Counted from the stretch's first letter, positions 25,725-35,795 are shown. The stretch is 40,382 bases of DNA from Xanthomonas pisi DSM 18956 (GCF_001010415.1 NZ_JPLE01000008.1:5381-45762); one strand, 5' to 3'. Notes: generated from the letters alone by a model not told the origin. A program made the numbers and translations.

Positions 25725-26927
25725 ATGGATCAAGCGCTGATCACCCGCATCATCGAAGCCGCCCTGTTGGCGAGCAGCCAGCCGCTGACGCTGGCGCAGC
25801 TGCAGGGGCTGTTTCCCGAAGAAGAGCCGGCGCCGCCCGGCAGCGTCGAGCGCGCGCTGGAACTGCTGCGCGAAGGCTGCGCCGAGCGCGGCGTGGAACT
25901 GGTCGAGGTGGCCTCGGGCTTCCGCTTCCAGGTCAAGGCCGATGTGCACGGCTGGGTCGCCCGCCTATGGACCGAACGCCGCACCAAGTACACCCGTGCC
26001 ACGCTGGAGACCCTGGCGCTGATCGCCTACCGCCAGCCGATCACCCGCGGCGAGATCGAACAGGTGCGCGGCGTGGCGGTCAGCAGCAACATCATCCAGG
26101 CACTGGAAGAACGTGAATGGATCCGCGTGGTCGGCCATCGCGACGTACCCGGCAAGCCGGCGCTGTTCGGCACCACCAAGGGCTTTCTGGATTACTTCGG
26201 GCTCAAGCGATTGGACGAGCTGCCGCCATTGTCTGAGTTGAAGGACATTGCCGAGCTGGAACCGCAGCTGCCGCTGGACCGCGACGGTCAGCTGGATGGC
26301 GCGGTGCCGGCATCGGCGGCGATGGAGACAGCAAGCGACGACACTGACTTGGATGCGGATGCGGACACGGGTACACGGACGGACGACGCGGATGGCGCCA
26401 ACACCGATGCAGCCACGGCTGCCGCGACTGGCCCGGATGCGGATGCGGAGTCGACAGCGGATGTTGGCGCTGGCGCGGATGCCGACCAAGGCGACGACGC
26501 GCCGCAACACCGCGACGCCGACGCCTTGCCAGACCCGGGCAGCACGACCGAAGTCACCAGCGACACCGAAAACCAGACGCAGGTTGACCCCGCTACTGAA
26601 ACCACTGTCGATGCCGATGCCGATGCTGACGATCATGCAGCCAGCACCGCGACCGCATCGAGTGACCAACCAGACCACGACGACGACAAGGCCAATGACC
26701 GCGCCGGCGCCGATGATCCGGGTAATGAAGTACCGCAGGACCCGAACACGTTGGACCCAGACGACGCCCGTGAGGGCGACCCCGACACCGCGCCGGGCAC
26801 GCGCGCGGATGCAGTGAACGAAGACGAAGACAACGCCGTCGCGACGACGACCGTGGCTGTTGACGAAGCCGATTCCGACCCAGAGGCCGACCCAGAGCGC
26901 GTCGGCCGGAGCCAGACACATGAGTGA
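25725..26927 (+). CDS. scpB: Segregation and condensation protein B with long acidic tail
   Basis: ScpB dimers bind the kleisin ScpA in the SMC complex. Residues 1-185 of this 400-residue protein are a normal ScpB: two winged helices with IIEAALLASSQPLTLAQLQ, TRATLETLALIAYRQPITRGEIEQVRGV, and GKPALFGTTKGFLDYFGLKRL. The remaining 215 residues are an unusual disordered tail very rich in Asp, Ala, Thr and Glu with almost no aromatic residues, encoded by GATGCN-type repetitive DNA. Usual ScpB length is about 200. The last 8 bases overlap the rluB start, so the genes are coupled. ATG 25680 is an alternative start. Confidence 0.93.
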   Translation: MDQALITRIIEAALLASSQPLTLAQLQGLFPEEEPAPPGSVERALELLREGCAERGVELVEVASGFRFQVKADVHGWVARLWTERRTKYTRATLETLALIAYRQPITRGEIEQVRGVAVSSNIIQALEEREWIRVVGHRDVPGKPALFGTTKGFLDYFGLKRLDELPPLSELKDIAELEPQLPLDRDGQLDGAVPASAAMETASDDTDLDADADTGTRTDDADGANTDAATAAATGPDADAESTADVGAGADADQGDDAPQHRDADALPDPGSTTEVTSDTENQTQVDPATETTVDADADADDHAASTATASSDQPDHDDDKANDRAGADDPGNEVPQDPNTLDPDDAREGDPDTAPGTRADAVNEDEDNAVATTTVAVDEADSDPEADPERVGRSQTHE

Positions 26928-28557
26928 CACCCCCCGCAAGCTGTCGTTGAACAAGCTTTCCCTCAAGCGCGACAGCGCGCCCGAAGCGCCGAAGCTGGAA
27001 GAGCGCCTGCACAAGGTGCTGGCCCAGGCCGGCCTGGGCTCGCGCCGCGCGCTCGAACAGCGCATCGCCGACGGCCTGATCAAGGTCAATGGCGCCGTCG
27101 CGCAGACCGGCATGTCGGTGCGCAGCGGCGACAAGATCGAGCTGGACGGCCGCAGCTTCGTCGCCAGCGCGCTGACCGAACCTTCGCGCGTACTGATCTA
27201 CAACAAGCCCGAAGGCGAAGTGACCACGCGCGAAGATCCCGAAGGCCGCCCGACCGTGTTCGAGTCACTGCCGGCATTGAAAGGCTCGCGCTGGATCGCC
27301 ATCGGCCGCCTGGACATCAACACCACCGGTTTGTTGCTGCTGACCACCGACGGTGAGCTGGCCAACGCGATGATGCACCCCTCCTACGAGGTCGAACGCG
27401 AATACGTGGTACGCGTGCGCGCCCCGGAAGGCGAAGAAAAGGTTTCCGACGCCATCATCGAGCGCCTGTCGCGCGGTGTGCTGCTGGAGGACGGCGGCGC
27501 CAAATTCGACGAGATCGAACGCATCGGCGGCACCGATTCGCACGACTGGTTCCGCGTGGTGGTCAAGGAAGGCCGCAACCGCGAAGTGCGCCGCCTGTGG
27601 GAATCGCAGGGCTGCCAGGTCAGTCGCCTCAAGCGCAGCCGCTACGGCAAGATCTCGCTGCCGCGCGAACTGCTGCGTGGGCAGTCGGTGGAAGTGGCGC
27701 AGGACAAGGTCGACGCCCTGCGTGCGGAACTCAAGCTGGAAGAAGGCGCGCCGTCTGCACTGACCCTGCAGCCGGTGATCGGCCAGCGTCGCGCTGCCAA
27801 GTCCACCGTGCACGTCTCGCGCGATGGCCGCAGCAACGCCTACGTCAATGGCCAGACCTCCGGCGCCGACGAAGGCCGCGAACTGCGTCGCTTCGACAAC
27901 CTGCGCGAAGATCGTGGCGGCCGCGGTCGCGGCAAGCCCGGCGGCTTCAAGGGCGGCCTCACCGTCAGCGGCGAAGCGGCCGCCAAGCAGTCGCAGCAGC
28001 GCCCGTTCAAGCAACGCGGCCCGGCCAAGGGTGACCGCTCGTTGCCGGACGGCAACCCGGCCGCATTCCGTAGCTGGTATGTACCCGATGGCGTGAGCAC
28101 CGGCCCGAGCGGTCACCGCAATGCCGGCCCCAGCGGCCCCGGCACCGGCCAGGCGCGTCCTTATGCCAAGAAGGGTCCGGGTGGCGCGCGGCCAGGTGCC
28201 GGCGGCCCAGGCAATGCACGTCCCGGCGCAGGTGGCCCAGGGCGCGGCGGTGCCGGTGGTGGACAGGGCCAGTCGCAGGGTCAGGGACAGCGCAAACATC
28301 CGTATGGACACCCGGGCAATGCACCGAGCTTTCCGTCCGATCACGCCAATCCGGGCTTCAGCCCGTATGGCGCGGCGCGTCCGGCAGGTCGTCCGACCGG
28401 CGCACGCGCTGGCGGCCCGGGGGGTAACCGTGGTCCGGGCGGCAATCGCGGTCCCGGTGGCCCGGGCGGCGCACCGCGTGGCGCAGGCGGCCCGGGTGGG
28501 CGCCCGCCGGGCGGCGGCAATCGTCGTCCGCCAGGCGGCGGCAATCGCGGTCGCTAA
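26920..28557 (+). CDS. rluB: 23S rRNA pseudouridine synthase RluB with long Gly/Arg/Pro tail
   Basis: RluB makes pseudouridine 2605 in 23S rRNA (E. coli numbering). The 545-residue product has an S4 domain (about residues 26-85, LAQAGLGSRRALEQRI) and the RsuA-family catalytic domain with the active Asp132 in GRLDINTTG. The VVKEGRNREVRRLWES motif follows near 205-225. After about residue 280 comes a disordered tail of some 260 residues, very rich in Gly, Pro, Arg and Asn with RGG-like and GGNRG units. E. coli RluB has about 290 residues, so the tail nearly doubles the protein. It overlaps scpB by 8 bases and ends at an intrinsic terminator. Confidence 0.93.
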   Translation: MSDTPRKLSLNKLSLKRDSAPEAPKLEERLHKVLAQAGLGSRRALEQRIADGLIKVNGAVAQTGMSVRSGDKIELDGRSFVASALTEPSRVLIYNKPEGEVTTREDPEGRPTVFESLPALKGSRWIAIGRLDINTTGLLLLTTDGELANAMMHPSYEVEREYVVRVRAPEGEEKVSDAIIERLSRGVLLEDGGAKFDEIERIGGTDSHDWFRVVVKEGRNREVRRLWESQGCQVSRLKRSRYGKISLPRELLRGQSVEVAQDKVDALRAELKLEEGAPSALTLQPVIGQRRAAKSTVHVSRDGRSNAYVNGQTSGADEGRELRRFDNLREDRGGRGRGKPGGFKGGLTVSGEAAAKQSQQRPFKQRGPAKGDRSLPDGNPAAFRSWYVPDGVSTGPSGHRNAGPSGPGTGQARPYAKKGPGGARPGAGGPGNARPGAGGPGRGGAGGGQGQSQGQGQRKHPYGHPGNAPSFPSDHANPGFSPYGAARPAGRPTGARAGGPGGNRGPGGNRGPGGPGGAPRGAGGPGGRPPGGGNRRPPGGGNRGR

Positions 28558-28579
28558 GCTACGGCATGCGCAATAAAAG

Positions 28580-28606
28580 ACGGCCCTGCAAAGGGCCGTT
28601 TTTGTT
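28580..28606 (+). terminator. Rho-independent terminator after rluB
   Basis: ACGGCCCT (28580-28587) and AGGGCCGT (28592-28599) form a perfect 8-bp stem with a GCAA loop, followed by a run of T. It closes the scpA-scpB-rluB operon 23 bases after the stop. Confidence 0.92.
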
Positions 28607-28902
28607 TGTGCACCCAATGGCGCCGCGCATCATGTTCGATTGCAGCGGCAGTGAAAGCGACGATGACCTCGCCCTCCACCCGATGTGGCTCGGACTTGCC
28701 AGGCCCATCGCATCGACGCAGGCAGCCGCCGAGCGCAGCGCGCCACTGGCACGATGCGCAAGCGCGTGAACTGGCGCAAGGCACAGCGCCAACCATCGAC
28801 CATCAGACATGCGCGCCTGGCGCAAAGACCTGCAGAGCAGCTCAGATCCTGCGGAGCCGCCGCGCCCATCCGACACCAGGCGCAGCAGGCTCCCGGCTGC
28901 GC
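28607..28902. other. Intergenic region between the rluB terminator and a secreted-protein gene
   Basis: The two neighbouring genes converge here. I see no gene, repeat or clear second terminator in these 296 bases. Confidence 0.4.
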
Positions 28903-29340
28903 TTACTTGCGGCGTTCGATAACGAAGTTACCGACGTTGATGCCCAGATCGACGCCCTCTCCGGTGCCCGCCAGGGCCAGCGAGATATCGCCCTTGGTGA
29001 CCACCTGCGCGGTGCTGGACTTGACCACGCCGGCATGCGCTTCGGCAGCGGCGTAGGTGCCGAACAGATCGTTCAGGCTGTAGGCGCCTGAGAACGAACC
29101 GCGGCCACCGGTGATCTTGGATTTGCCAACCGTCAGGCCGCCACCCTTGCTGGAGATCTTGACCGGAATGACCGCGCCGTTATCGCAGGTGATGGTGCCG
29201 GTGCCGCTGGCGGTCTTGTAGAACACCGACCAACCGGACAGGTTGAACTTCAGCTGGCAATCGATATTGCCGGCGGCCTGCGCCTGCGGCGCCAGCGTTG
29301 CCGCGCCGAGCAGGGCAAAAAGAGACAGTGACTTGATCAT
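28903..29340 (-). CDS. Secreted protein of unknown function
   Basis: The 145-residue product begins with a clear signal peptide (MIKSLSLFALLGAATLAPQAQA, cleavage near residue 22). The mature part has two Cys (near 28 and 52), which could form a disulfide. It is rich in Gly and small residues with alternating beta-strand patterns such as GTGTITCDNGAVIPVKISSKG and ISLALAGTGEGVDLGINVGNFVIE. I do not recognise the family. It stands alone on the minus strand, divergent from the glutaminyl cyclase gene with 162 bases between them. Confidence 0.75.
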   Translation of the reverse strand: MIKSLSLFALLGAATLAPQAQAAGNIDCQLKFNLSGWSVFYKTASGTGTITCDNGAVIPVKISSKGGGLTVGKSKITGGRGSFSGAYSLNDLFGTYAAAEAHAGVVKSSTAQVVTKGDISLALAGTGEGVDLGINVGNFVIERRK

Positions 29341-29502
29341 GCGTGCGTAGCCGGTGGTGGACGTGGCGCGAGACTAGCAGCGCCGATGTAGCAGCCGCGA
29401 CAAGGTCACGACGGCTCTCCAACGCGCGTTCAGCGAATGATTATCCCGGCGCGCGCCTGGCCGCGCGCTGCAGAAGCAGCGCCGGCATGGGATCATTCGT
29501 GC

Positions 29503-30273
29503 ATGTCACGCATCGCCTACAGACTGATCTTCGCTGCCCTGCTGCTGCCGTCGCTCGCACATTGCGGCGAGGCGATTCCGACCCGGGGCTATACCGTCGT
29601 CAACAGTTATCCGCACGACACCGCCGCCTATACCGAAGGCCTGTTCTATCTCGATGGGTACCTGTACGAGAGCACCGGCGAGCTGGGCCAGTCCAGCGTG
29701 CGCAAGGTCGAGCTGGAGACCGGCCGCGTGCTGCAGCAAGCCGACATCCCCGCGCCCTACTACGGCGAAGGCATCGTGGCCTGGGGCGACCGGCTGATCC
29801 AGTTGACCTGGCGTAACCAGCAAGGCTTCGTCTACGACCTGGCAACGCTGACACCGCGTTCGCACTTCGCCTATGCCGGCGAAGGCTGGGCGTTGACCAG
29901 CGACGGGCGCAACCTGTACATGAGCGATGGCACGGCCAACATCCGCCGGCTGGATCCGCAGAGCTTGAAACAGATCGGCACCATCAAGGTCACCGCCCGC
30001 GGCAAGCCATTGGACAATCTCAACGAACTGGAATGGGTCAAGGGCGAGCTGTGGGCCAATGTCTGGCTCACCACCCGCATTGCGCGGATCGACCCGGCCA
30101 ACGGCAAGGTCATCGCCTGGATCGATTTGAAGGCGCTGGTGCCCGATGCCGACACGCTCACCGATTCCAGCAACGATGTGCTCAACGGCATCGCCTACGA
30201 CGCCAAGCACGATCGGCTGTTCGTCACCGGCAAGCGTTGGCCGAAGATCTACGAGATCAAGTTGGGTGAGTAG
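29503..30273 (+). CDS. Glutaminyl-peptide cyclotransferase, plant/bacterial type
   Basis: This type I glutaminyl cyclase turns N-terminal Gln of peptides into pyroglutamate. It has a five-bladed beta-propeller and needs no zinc. The 256-residue protein has an export signal (MSRIAYRLIFAALLLPSLAH) and the family segments AYTEGLFYLDGYLYESTGE (about 42-60), YYGEGI with catalytic Glu89, RNQQGFVYD, DNLNELEWVKGELWANVWLT (171-190) and SSNDVLNGIAYD. To my recollection Glu89 is also the position in the studied Xanthomonas enzyme. The ATG at 29503 gives the signal peptide directly. A GGGGATT repeat begins two bases after the stop codon. Confidence 0.93.
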   Translation: MSRIAYRLIFAALLLPSLAHCGEAIPTRGYTVVNSYPHDTAAYTEGLFYLDGYLYESTGELGQSSVRKVELETGRVLQQADIPAPYYGEGIVAWGDRLIQLTWRNQQGFVYDLATLTPRSHFAYAGEGWALTSDGRNLYMSDGTANIRRLDPQSLKQIGTIKVTARGKPLDNLNELEWVKGELWANVWLTTRIARIDPANGKVIAWIDLKALVPDADTLTDSSNDVLNGIAYDAKHDRLFVTGKRWPKIYEIKLGE

Positions 30274-30275
30274 AC

Positions 30276-30367
30276 GGGATTGGGGATTGGGGATTGGGGA
30301 TTCGCAAAGGCAGGCGAGCGGACAGCTGGGGCTTTCCTGCTTGTACCAATCCCTAATCCCTAATCCC
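30276..30367. repeat. Inverted GGGGATT intergenic repeat, element 1
   Basis: Four tandem (G)GGGATT units at 30276-30303 face an inverted set of AATCCCT/AATCCC units at 30346-30367. They form a long hairpin in the convergent gap between the glutaminyl cyclase and omega-amidase genes. The right arm runs into the end of the omega-amidase gene and supplies its stop codon (CTA on the plus strand, 30360-30362). Confidence 0.85.
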
Positions 30368-31160
30368 GTATCACAAATCCATCGGCATCCAGCATTGCCG
30401 GGAAGCGTGCGCGGTGCTCGGCCAGGGCCGCAGCGCTGATGGTGGTGGTGACCACGTGCGGCCGCTCGCGGATTTCCACCTGCGGCTGGCCGAGGAAATC
30501 GATCACGGCGCTGTCGCCGGCGTAGTGCAGCTGATTGCCATCGACGCCGACGCGGTTGACCGCCGCCACAAAGCACAGGTTTTCGATGGCGCGTGCGCGC
30601 AGCAGCGTCTTCCAGGCATAGGCGCGCGCCGACGGCCAGTTGGCGACGAACAACTGCAGATCGAAATCCAGCTGGCCGGGCCGCTCGACATCGAAGCGGT
30701 TGCGGCAGAACACCGGGAATCGCAGGTCGTAGCAGACCTGCGGATTGATTCGCCAGCCCTTCCATTCCACGCACAGGCGATCGCGCCCGGCCGCATAACG
30801 CAGATGCTCGTTGCCGAAGCGGAACAGATGGCGCTTGTCGTAATACTGCAGCGCTCCGTCCGGCGTGGCCCACAGCAGCCGGTTGAAGACGCCTTCGGGC
30901 GTGCGCAATTGCACGCTACCGGTGACGGCAGCACCCAGCCGCGCCGCCTGCGCGCGCACCCACTCCACGGTCGGCCCATCCATGCCTTCGGCCTTGTCGA
31001 TGGCCTCGTTGGAAAACCCGCTGGTGAAGGTCTCCGGCAGGATCACCAGATCGGTCTGCCCGGCCAGCGGCTGCAGCAAGGCACCGTAATAGTCGCGATT
31101 GCCGGCCGGATCATGCCAGCGGGTGTCGCCTTGGATCAGGGAGATGCGCAGATCGTGCAT
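30360..31160 (-). CDS. Omega-amidase of the nitrilase superfamily (YafV type)
   Basis: Omega-amidase hydrolyses alpha-ketoglutaramate, the product of glutamine transamination, to alpha-ketoglutarate and ammonia. The 266-residue protein has the catalytic Glu43 (ILPETFTSGFS), Lys109 (YYDKRHLFRFGNE) and Cys143 (PQVCYDLRFPVF), and the NWPSARAYAWKTLLRARAIEN segment, all typical of the YafV/Nit2 branch. Start is ATG 31160-31158. The aminotransferase gene lies 145 bases upstream on the same strand, the expected metabolic partner. The final codons (VIRD and stop) lie within an intergenic repeat. Confidence 0.92.
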   Translation of the reverse strand: MHDLRISLIQGDTRWHDPAGNRDYYGALLQPLAGQTDLVILPETFTSGFSNEAIDKAEGMDGPTVEWVRAQAARLGAAVTGSVQLRTPEGVFNRLLWATPDGALQYYDKRHLFRFGNEHLRYAAGRDRLCVEWKGWRINPQVCYDLRFPVFCRNRFDVERPGQLDFDLQLFVANWPSARAYAWKTLLRARAIENLCFVAAVNRVGVDGNQLHYAGDSAVIDFLGQPQVEIRERPHVVTTTISAAALAEHRARFPAMLDADGFVIRD

Positions 31161-31168
31161 TGGAAACT

Positions 31169-31300
31169 CGGGAGTCGGGAGTGGGGATTGGGGATTCGAA
31201 CGGCGGGTCTCGGGTGGCTTCCTGTCATCGGCACTCTGCGAACTCGTCAACAAACGACCAACCGCCGTGACGAATCCCCAATCCCGATTCCCGAATCCCA
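31169..31300. repeat. Inverted GGGGATT intergenic repeat, element 2
   Basis: An arm of GGGAGTC/GGGGATT units at 31169-31198 faces an inverted arm at 31271-31300. The arms match over most of about 30 bases and enclose 72 bases. The element fills the gap between the aminotransferase and omega-amidase genes and has the same unit as the element at 30276-30367. Confidence 0.85.
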
Positions 31301-31305
31301 GCGCG

Positions 31306-32454
31306 TCAGAGCTGCTGCAACCGCGCGATCGCCGCATCCAGCGTCGCATCGTTCTTGGCAAAGCACAGCCGCGCCAGTCGCTGACCGGCTGGTGCCTGCT
31401 CGTAGAACGGCGACAGCGGAATCGCGGCCACGCCCTTCTCCACCGTCAGCCACTTCACGAATTCGGTGTCGGGCAGATCGCTGATCGCCGAATAGTCGAC
31501 CAGCTGGAAATACCCGCCGGGCACCGGCAACGGCGTCAGCCGCGTGGTGAGCAACTGTTCGCGGAAACGGTCGCGCTTGGCCTGATAGAACGCGCCAAGC
31601 TGCTCGTCGTGCTCGGGCTCGTCGCGGATCATCGCCGCGAACGCATGCTGGGCCGGGCCGAAGCTGGTAAAGGTGTTGTACTGGTGCACCTTGCGGAACT
31701 CGGCGCTCAGTGCCGGCGGCGCGATGGCGTAGCCGATCTTCCAGCCGGTGCAATGATAGGTCTTGCCGAAGCTGGAAATCACGAACGCACGCGCGCGCAA
31801 TTCCGGCCAGCGCAGCACCGATTCGTGGCGGCGGCCATCGAACACGATGTGCTCGTAGACCTCGTCGGACAGCAGGAAGATGTCGGTGCCGCGCAGCAGC
31901 TCGGTCAAGCGCTGCATATCCTCGGCAGACAGCATCGCGCCCGACGGGTTGTGCGGCGAGTTGATCATCAACAGCCGCGTCTTCGGTGTGATCGCCGCGC
32001 GCAAGGCCGGCCAGTCGATGGCGAAGGTCTGCGGGTGCAAGGCCACGTGCACCGCGCGCGCGCCGGCCAGGTCGATCGCCGGCTCGTAGCAGTCGTAGGC
32101 CGGGTCCAGCACGATGACCTCCTCGCCTGCGCGCACCACCGCGTGGATGGCATTGAAGATCGCTTCGGTGGCACCGCTGGTGACGGTGATCTCGCTATCG
32201 GCATCGACCTGCGCGCCGTAGCAGCGCTGCGCCTTGCCGGCGATGGCCTGGCGCAGCGCCGCCACGCCGGTCATCGGCGGGTACTGGTTGTGGCCGGCGC
32301 GCATGGCCGCCTCCAGCTCATCGACCAGGCGCTGCGGCACCGCGAAATCGGGAAAGCCCTGCCCCAGGTTGACCGCGCCGTGCTCGGCCGCCAGTTGCGA
32401 CATGACGGTGAAGATGGTGGTGCCCACCTTGGGCAGCTTGGTCGTGAGGGGCAT
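31306..32454 (-). CDS. PLP-dependent methionine/glutamine aminotransferase (YbdL type)
   Basis: This fold-type I aminotransferase resembles YbdL and kynurenine/glutamine transaminase K, which transaminate methionine and aromatic or glutamine substrates. The 382-residue product has NLGQGFPDF (29-37), [17 protein letters not shown] (92-100), Asn169 in SPHNPSG, Asp197-Glu198 in [14 protein letters not shown] and the PLP lysine Lys231 in [15 protein letters not shown]. Start is ATG 32454-32452; a longer open frame upstream overlaps the ccm promoter region. The neighbouring omega-amidase would pull glutamine-dependent transamination forward by removing alpha-ketoglutaramate, as in methionine salvage. 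Confidence 0.92.
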   Translation of the reverse strand: MPLTTKLPKVGTTIFTVMSQLAAEHGAVNLGQGFPDFAVPQRLVDELEAAMRAGHNQYPPMTGVAALRQAIAGKAQRCYGAQVDADSEITVTSGATEAIFNAIHAVVRAGEEVIVLDPAYDCYEPAIDLAGARAVHVALHPQTFAIDWPALRAAITPKTRLLMINSPHNPSGAMLSAEDMQRLTELLRGTDIFLLSDEVYEHIVFDGRRHESVLRWPELRARAFVISSFGKTYHCTGWKIGYAIAPPALSAEFRKVHQYNTFTSFGPAQHAFAAMIRDEPEHDEQLGAFYQAKRDRFREQLLTTRLTPLPVPGGYFQLVDYSAISDLPDTEFVKWLTVEKGVAAIPLSPFYEQAPAGQRLARLCFAKNDATLDAAIARLQQL

Positions 32455-32589
32455 CGCGCCTGTCCGGTCAGCAATCGGGGACCGCGAGTGTACGCAAAGC
32501 GGCCGCGCGGGTGCGCCAGGCCTGGCGCAAAACAGCGTTCCCGGACACATCGCGCCGCTGCGGTGCGCCCGTGCCGCGGCCATCGTCGC

Positions 32590-32595
32590 TACAAT
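32590..32595 (+). promoter_or_regulatory. Candidate -10 element of the ccm operon
   Basis: TACAAT at 32590-32595 lies 55 bases before the ccmA start codon, with no good -35 box at the right distance. It overlaps an in-frame ATG at 32594, which speaks against that ATG as the ccmA start. Weak evidence. Confidence 0.3.
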
Positions 32596-32650
32596 GCGCG
32601 CCCTGTCCGTCCTTCCTTATGCCGTCCTGCGACGGGAGCCCGCTGCGCCG

Positions 32651-33295
32651 ATGATCGAACCGCTGCACACTGCGCCGCCGCTGCTGGCGGCGCGCGCGCT
32701 GGCTTTCAGCCGCAATGAAGAGCCGGTGTTCGGCCCGCTGGATTTCCATGTCGATGCCGGCGAGGCCCTGCTCGTGCAGGGCGACAACGGCGCCGGCAAG
32801 ACCACCTTGCTGCGCGTGCTGGCCGGCCTGCTGCATGTGGAACAGGGCCAGATCCAGATCGACGGCAAGACCGCCCGGCGCGGCGACCGCAGCCGCTTCA
32901 TGGCCTATCTGGGCCATTTGCCGGGGCTGAAGGCCGATCTGAGCACCCTGGAGAACCTGCATTTCCTGTGCGGACTGCATGGCCGGCGTGCCAAGCAGAT
33001 GCCCGGCAGCGCGCTGGCCATCGTCGGGCTGGCCGGCTACGAAGATGCCCTGGTGCGGCAGTTGTCGGCCGGGCAGCGCAAGCGCCTGGCGCTGGCGCGA
33101 CTGTGGCTGTCGCCTGCGCCGTTGTGGCTGCTGGACGAGCCCTATGCCAACCTCGACCTGGACGGCATCACCCTGGTCAACCGGATGATCTCCGCGCATC
33201 TGCGCGGTGGTGGCGCAGCGCTGGTCACCACCCATGGCGCCTATGCGGCCCCGCCGGTGCGCACCCGCATGCTCACCCTGGAGGCTGCGGCATGA
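32651..33295 (+). CDS. ccmA: Cytochrome c maturation ATPase CcmA
   Basis: CcmA is the ATPase of the CcmABCD complex that releases holo-CcmE (heme chaperone) in System I cytochrome c biogenesis. The 214-residue protein has Walker [10 protein letters not shown] (44-52), the ABC signature LSAGQRKR (138-145) and Walker B LWLLDEP (158-164) followed by the YANLD motif. Length matches the family (about 205). The ATG at 32651 is preferred over 32594. Its stop overlaps the ccmB ATG (ATGA). It opens a nine-gene operon and is divergent from the aminotransferase gene. Confidence 0.95.
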   Translation: MIEPLHTAPPLLAARALAFSRNEEPVFGPLDFHVDAGEALLVQGDNGAGKTTLLRVLAGLLHVEQGQIQIDGKTARRGDRSRFMAYLGHLPGLKADLSTLENLHFLCGLHGRRAKQMPGSALAIVGLAGYEDALVRQLSAGQRKRLALARLWLSPAPLWLLDEPYANLDLDGITLVNRMISAHLRGGGAALVTTHGAYAAPPVRTRMLTLEAAA

Positions 33296-33987
33296 GCGCG
33301 CCGTCGCCACAACCCTCGTTGCTGCAGGCCGCGCGCGCGCTGCTGCGCCGCGATCTGCAATTGCTGTGGCGCCGTCGCAGCGATGCCCTGCAGCCGGCAT
33401 TGTTCGCGTTGCTGATCGTGGTGCTGTTTGCGCTGGGCCTGGGCGGCCGCCCCGACCTGCTGGCGCAGGCGGCACCGGCGGTGCTGTGGCTGTCGGTGCT
33501 GCTGGCCGGCCTGTTGTCGCTGGACGCACTGTTCCGCAGCGACGTGGAAGACGGCTCGATGGAACAATGGTTGCTGGCACCGGTACCGCTGGCGTGGCTG
33601 ATCGCGGTGCGCGTGCTGCTGCATTGGGCGACCAGCGCGCTGCCATTGATCGCAGTGACACCGTTGTTGGGCGAATTGCTGCACCTGCCACATGACCAAC
33701 TGCCGGTGCTGCTGGCATCGTTGGCGCTGGGCACACCCTTATTGAGTCTGCTCGGCGCCGTGGTTGCGGCACTGACGGTGACGATGAAACGCTCTGGTAT
33801 TCTCGTGGCGTTGCTCGCATTGCCGCTGTATGTGCCGGTGCTGGTGTTCGGCGCCGGCAGCGTTGCGGCCAGCGGGCAAGGGCAGGATGCGGTGGGTGCG
33901 TTGTTGTTGCTGGGCGCCGGATTGGTGATCGGTATCGTGCTGGCGCCATTGGCGGCAGCGGCGGCGATCCGGATTTCGCTCAGCTGA
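33292..33987 (+). CDS. ccmB: Heme exporter protein CcmB
   Basis: CcmB is the membrane partner of CcmA. The 231-residue protein has six hydrophobic helices, the conserved [20 protein letters not shown] stretch (about 81-100) and the [15 protein letters not shown] segment near the C-terminus. It starts in a 4-base overlap with ccmA. A 112-base gap then separates it from ccmC, which holds a possible leader cistron. Confidence 0.95.
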   Translation: MSAPSPQPSLLQAARALLRRDLQLLWRRRSDALQPALFALLIVVLFALGLGGRPDLLAQAAPAVLWLSVLLAGLLSLDALFRSDVEDGSMEQWLLAPVPLAWLIAVRVLLHWATSALPLIAVTPLLGELLHLPHDQLPVLLASLALGTPLLSLLGAVVAALTVTMKRSGILVALLALPLYVPVLVFGAGSVAASGQGQDAVGALLLLGAGLVIGIVLAPLAAAAAIRISLS

Positions 33988-34058
33988 TCGCTGTTGCAGA
34001 TGCGCCGTTGATGGGACACCGTAGGTCGTACGGCGGTGTCGTCCCGAGAGCTGTCTCC

Positions 34059-34099
34059 ATGCAAGAAGCCATCGCCATGCCAAGAGCCATCGCCATCGC

Positions 34100-34103
<4 letters not shown>
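34059..34103 (+). CDS. Possible 14-codon leader cistron coupled to ccmC
   Basis: ATG 34059-34061 opens a frame encoding MQEAIAMPRAIAIA, whose TGA (34101-34103) overlaps the ccmC ATG as ATGA. It is made of an imperfect 18-base tandem duplication. No strong ribosome-binding site precedes it, only CGAGAG. It could couple ribosomes into ccmC or be accidental. It is too short for coding statistics. Confidence 0.3.
34061..34096 (+). repeat. 18-bp tandem duplication before ccmC
   Basis: GCAAGAAGCCATCGCCAT (34061-34078) and GCCAAGAGCCATCGCCAT (34079-34096) are adjacent and differ at only a few positions. They end 3 bases before the ccmC start codon and so occupy the ribosome-binding region. Confidence 0.85.
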
Positions 34104-35471
<1,368 letters not shown>

Positions 35472-35795
35472 CGTTCGGATGCGGTGGCGGCCGACAGGAA
35501 GACCGGCAAACGCAGGCAATCGAGCCGCATCGCATCGGCGCGGATCGTGCCCCGGTGCCGGCTTGCCGGCCATTGATGCTCTCGCTCTGCTTGCGCCCGG
35601 CAGCACGTCGCTGCATGGGCGCGCAGACCAAAGAACCTGGCACGACGACAGCAGGGGCGGATTCCAACAGCAGGCACGGCGCGACGACTGGCAGCACGTG
35701 TTTTGCTATCGCCCCTGTATCCGGCCTTCTCCGGCGCTTGATTGCCGGTTCCCGGCACCGCGCTGCGATGCTCTGCTGCCATTCGCGAGTTCTCC
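35472..35795 (+). other. Unexplained 324-base gap inside the ccm operon
   Basis: Every other junction in this operon except ccmB-ccmC overlaps by 1 to 8 bases, yet ccmE and ccmF are 324 bases apart. Open frames cross the gap but their translations look like noise. I see no terminator. It could contain an internal promoter or a decayed insertion. Confidence 0.5.

Noticed and set aside
30276..30367. GGGGATT units as a possible CRISPR or G-quadruplex array
   Set aside because: Units are 7 bases with no spacers, and the two sets face each other as an inverted repeat, so a palindromic intergenic element fits better.
31099..32718. 539-codon plus-strand frame opposite the aminotransferase
   Set aside because: Antisense shadow of a gene with an intact PLP site.
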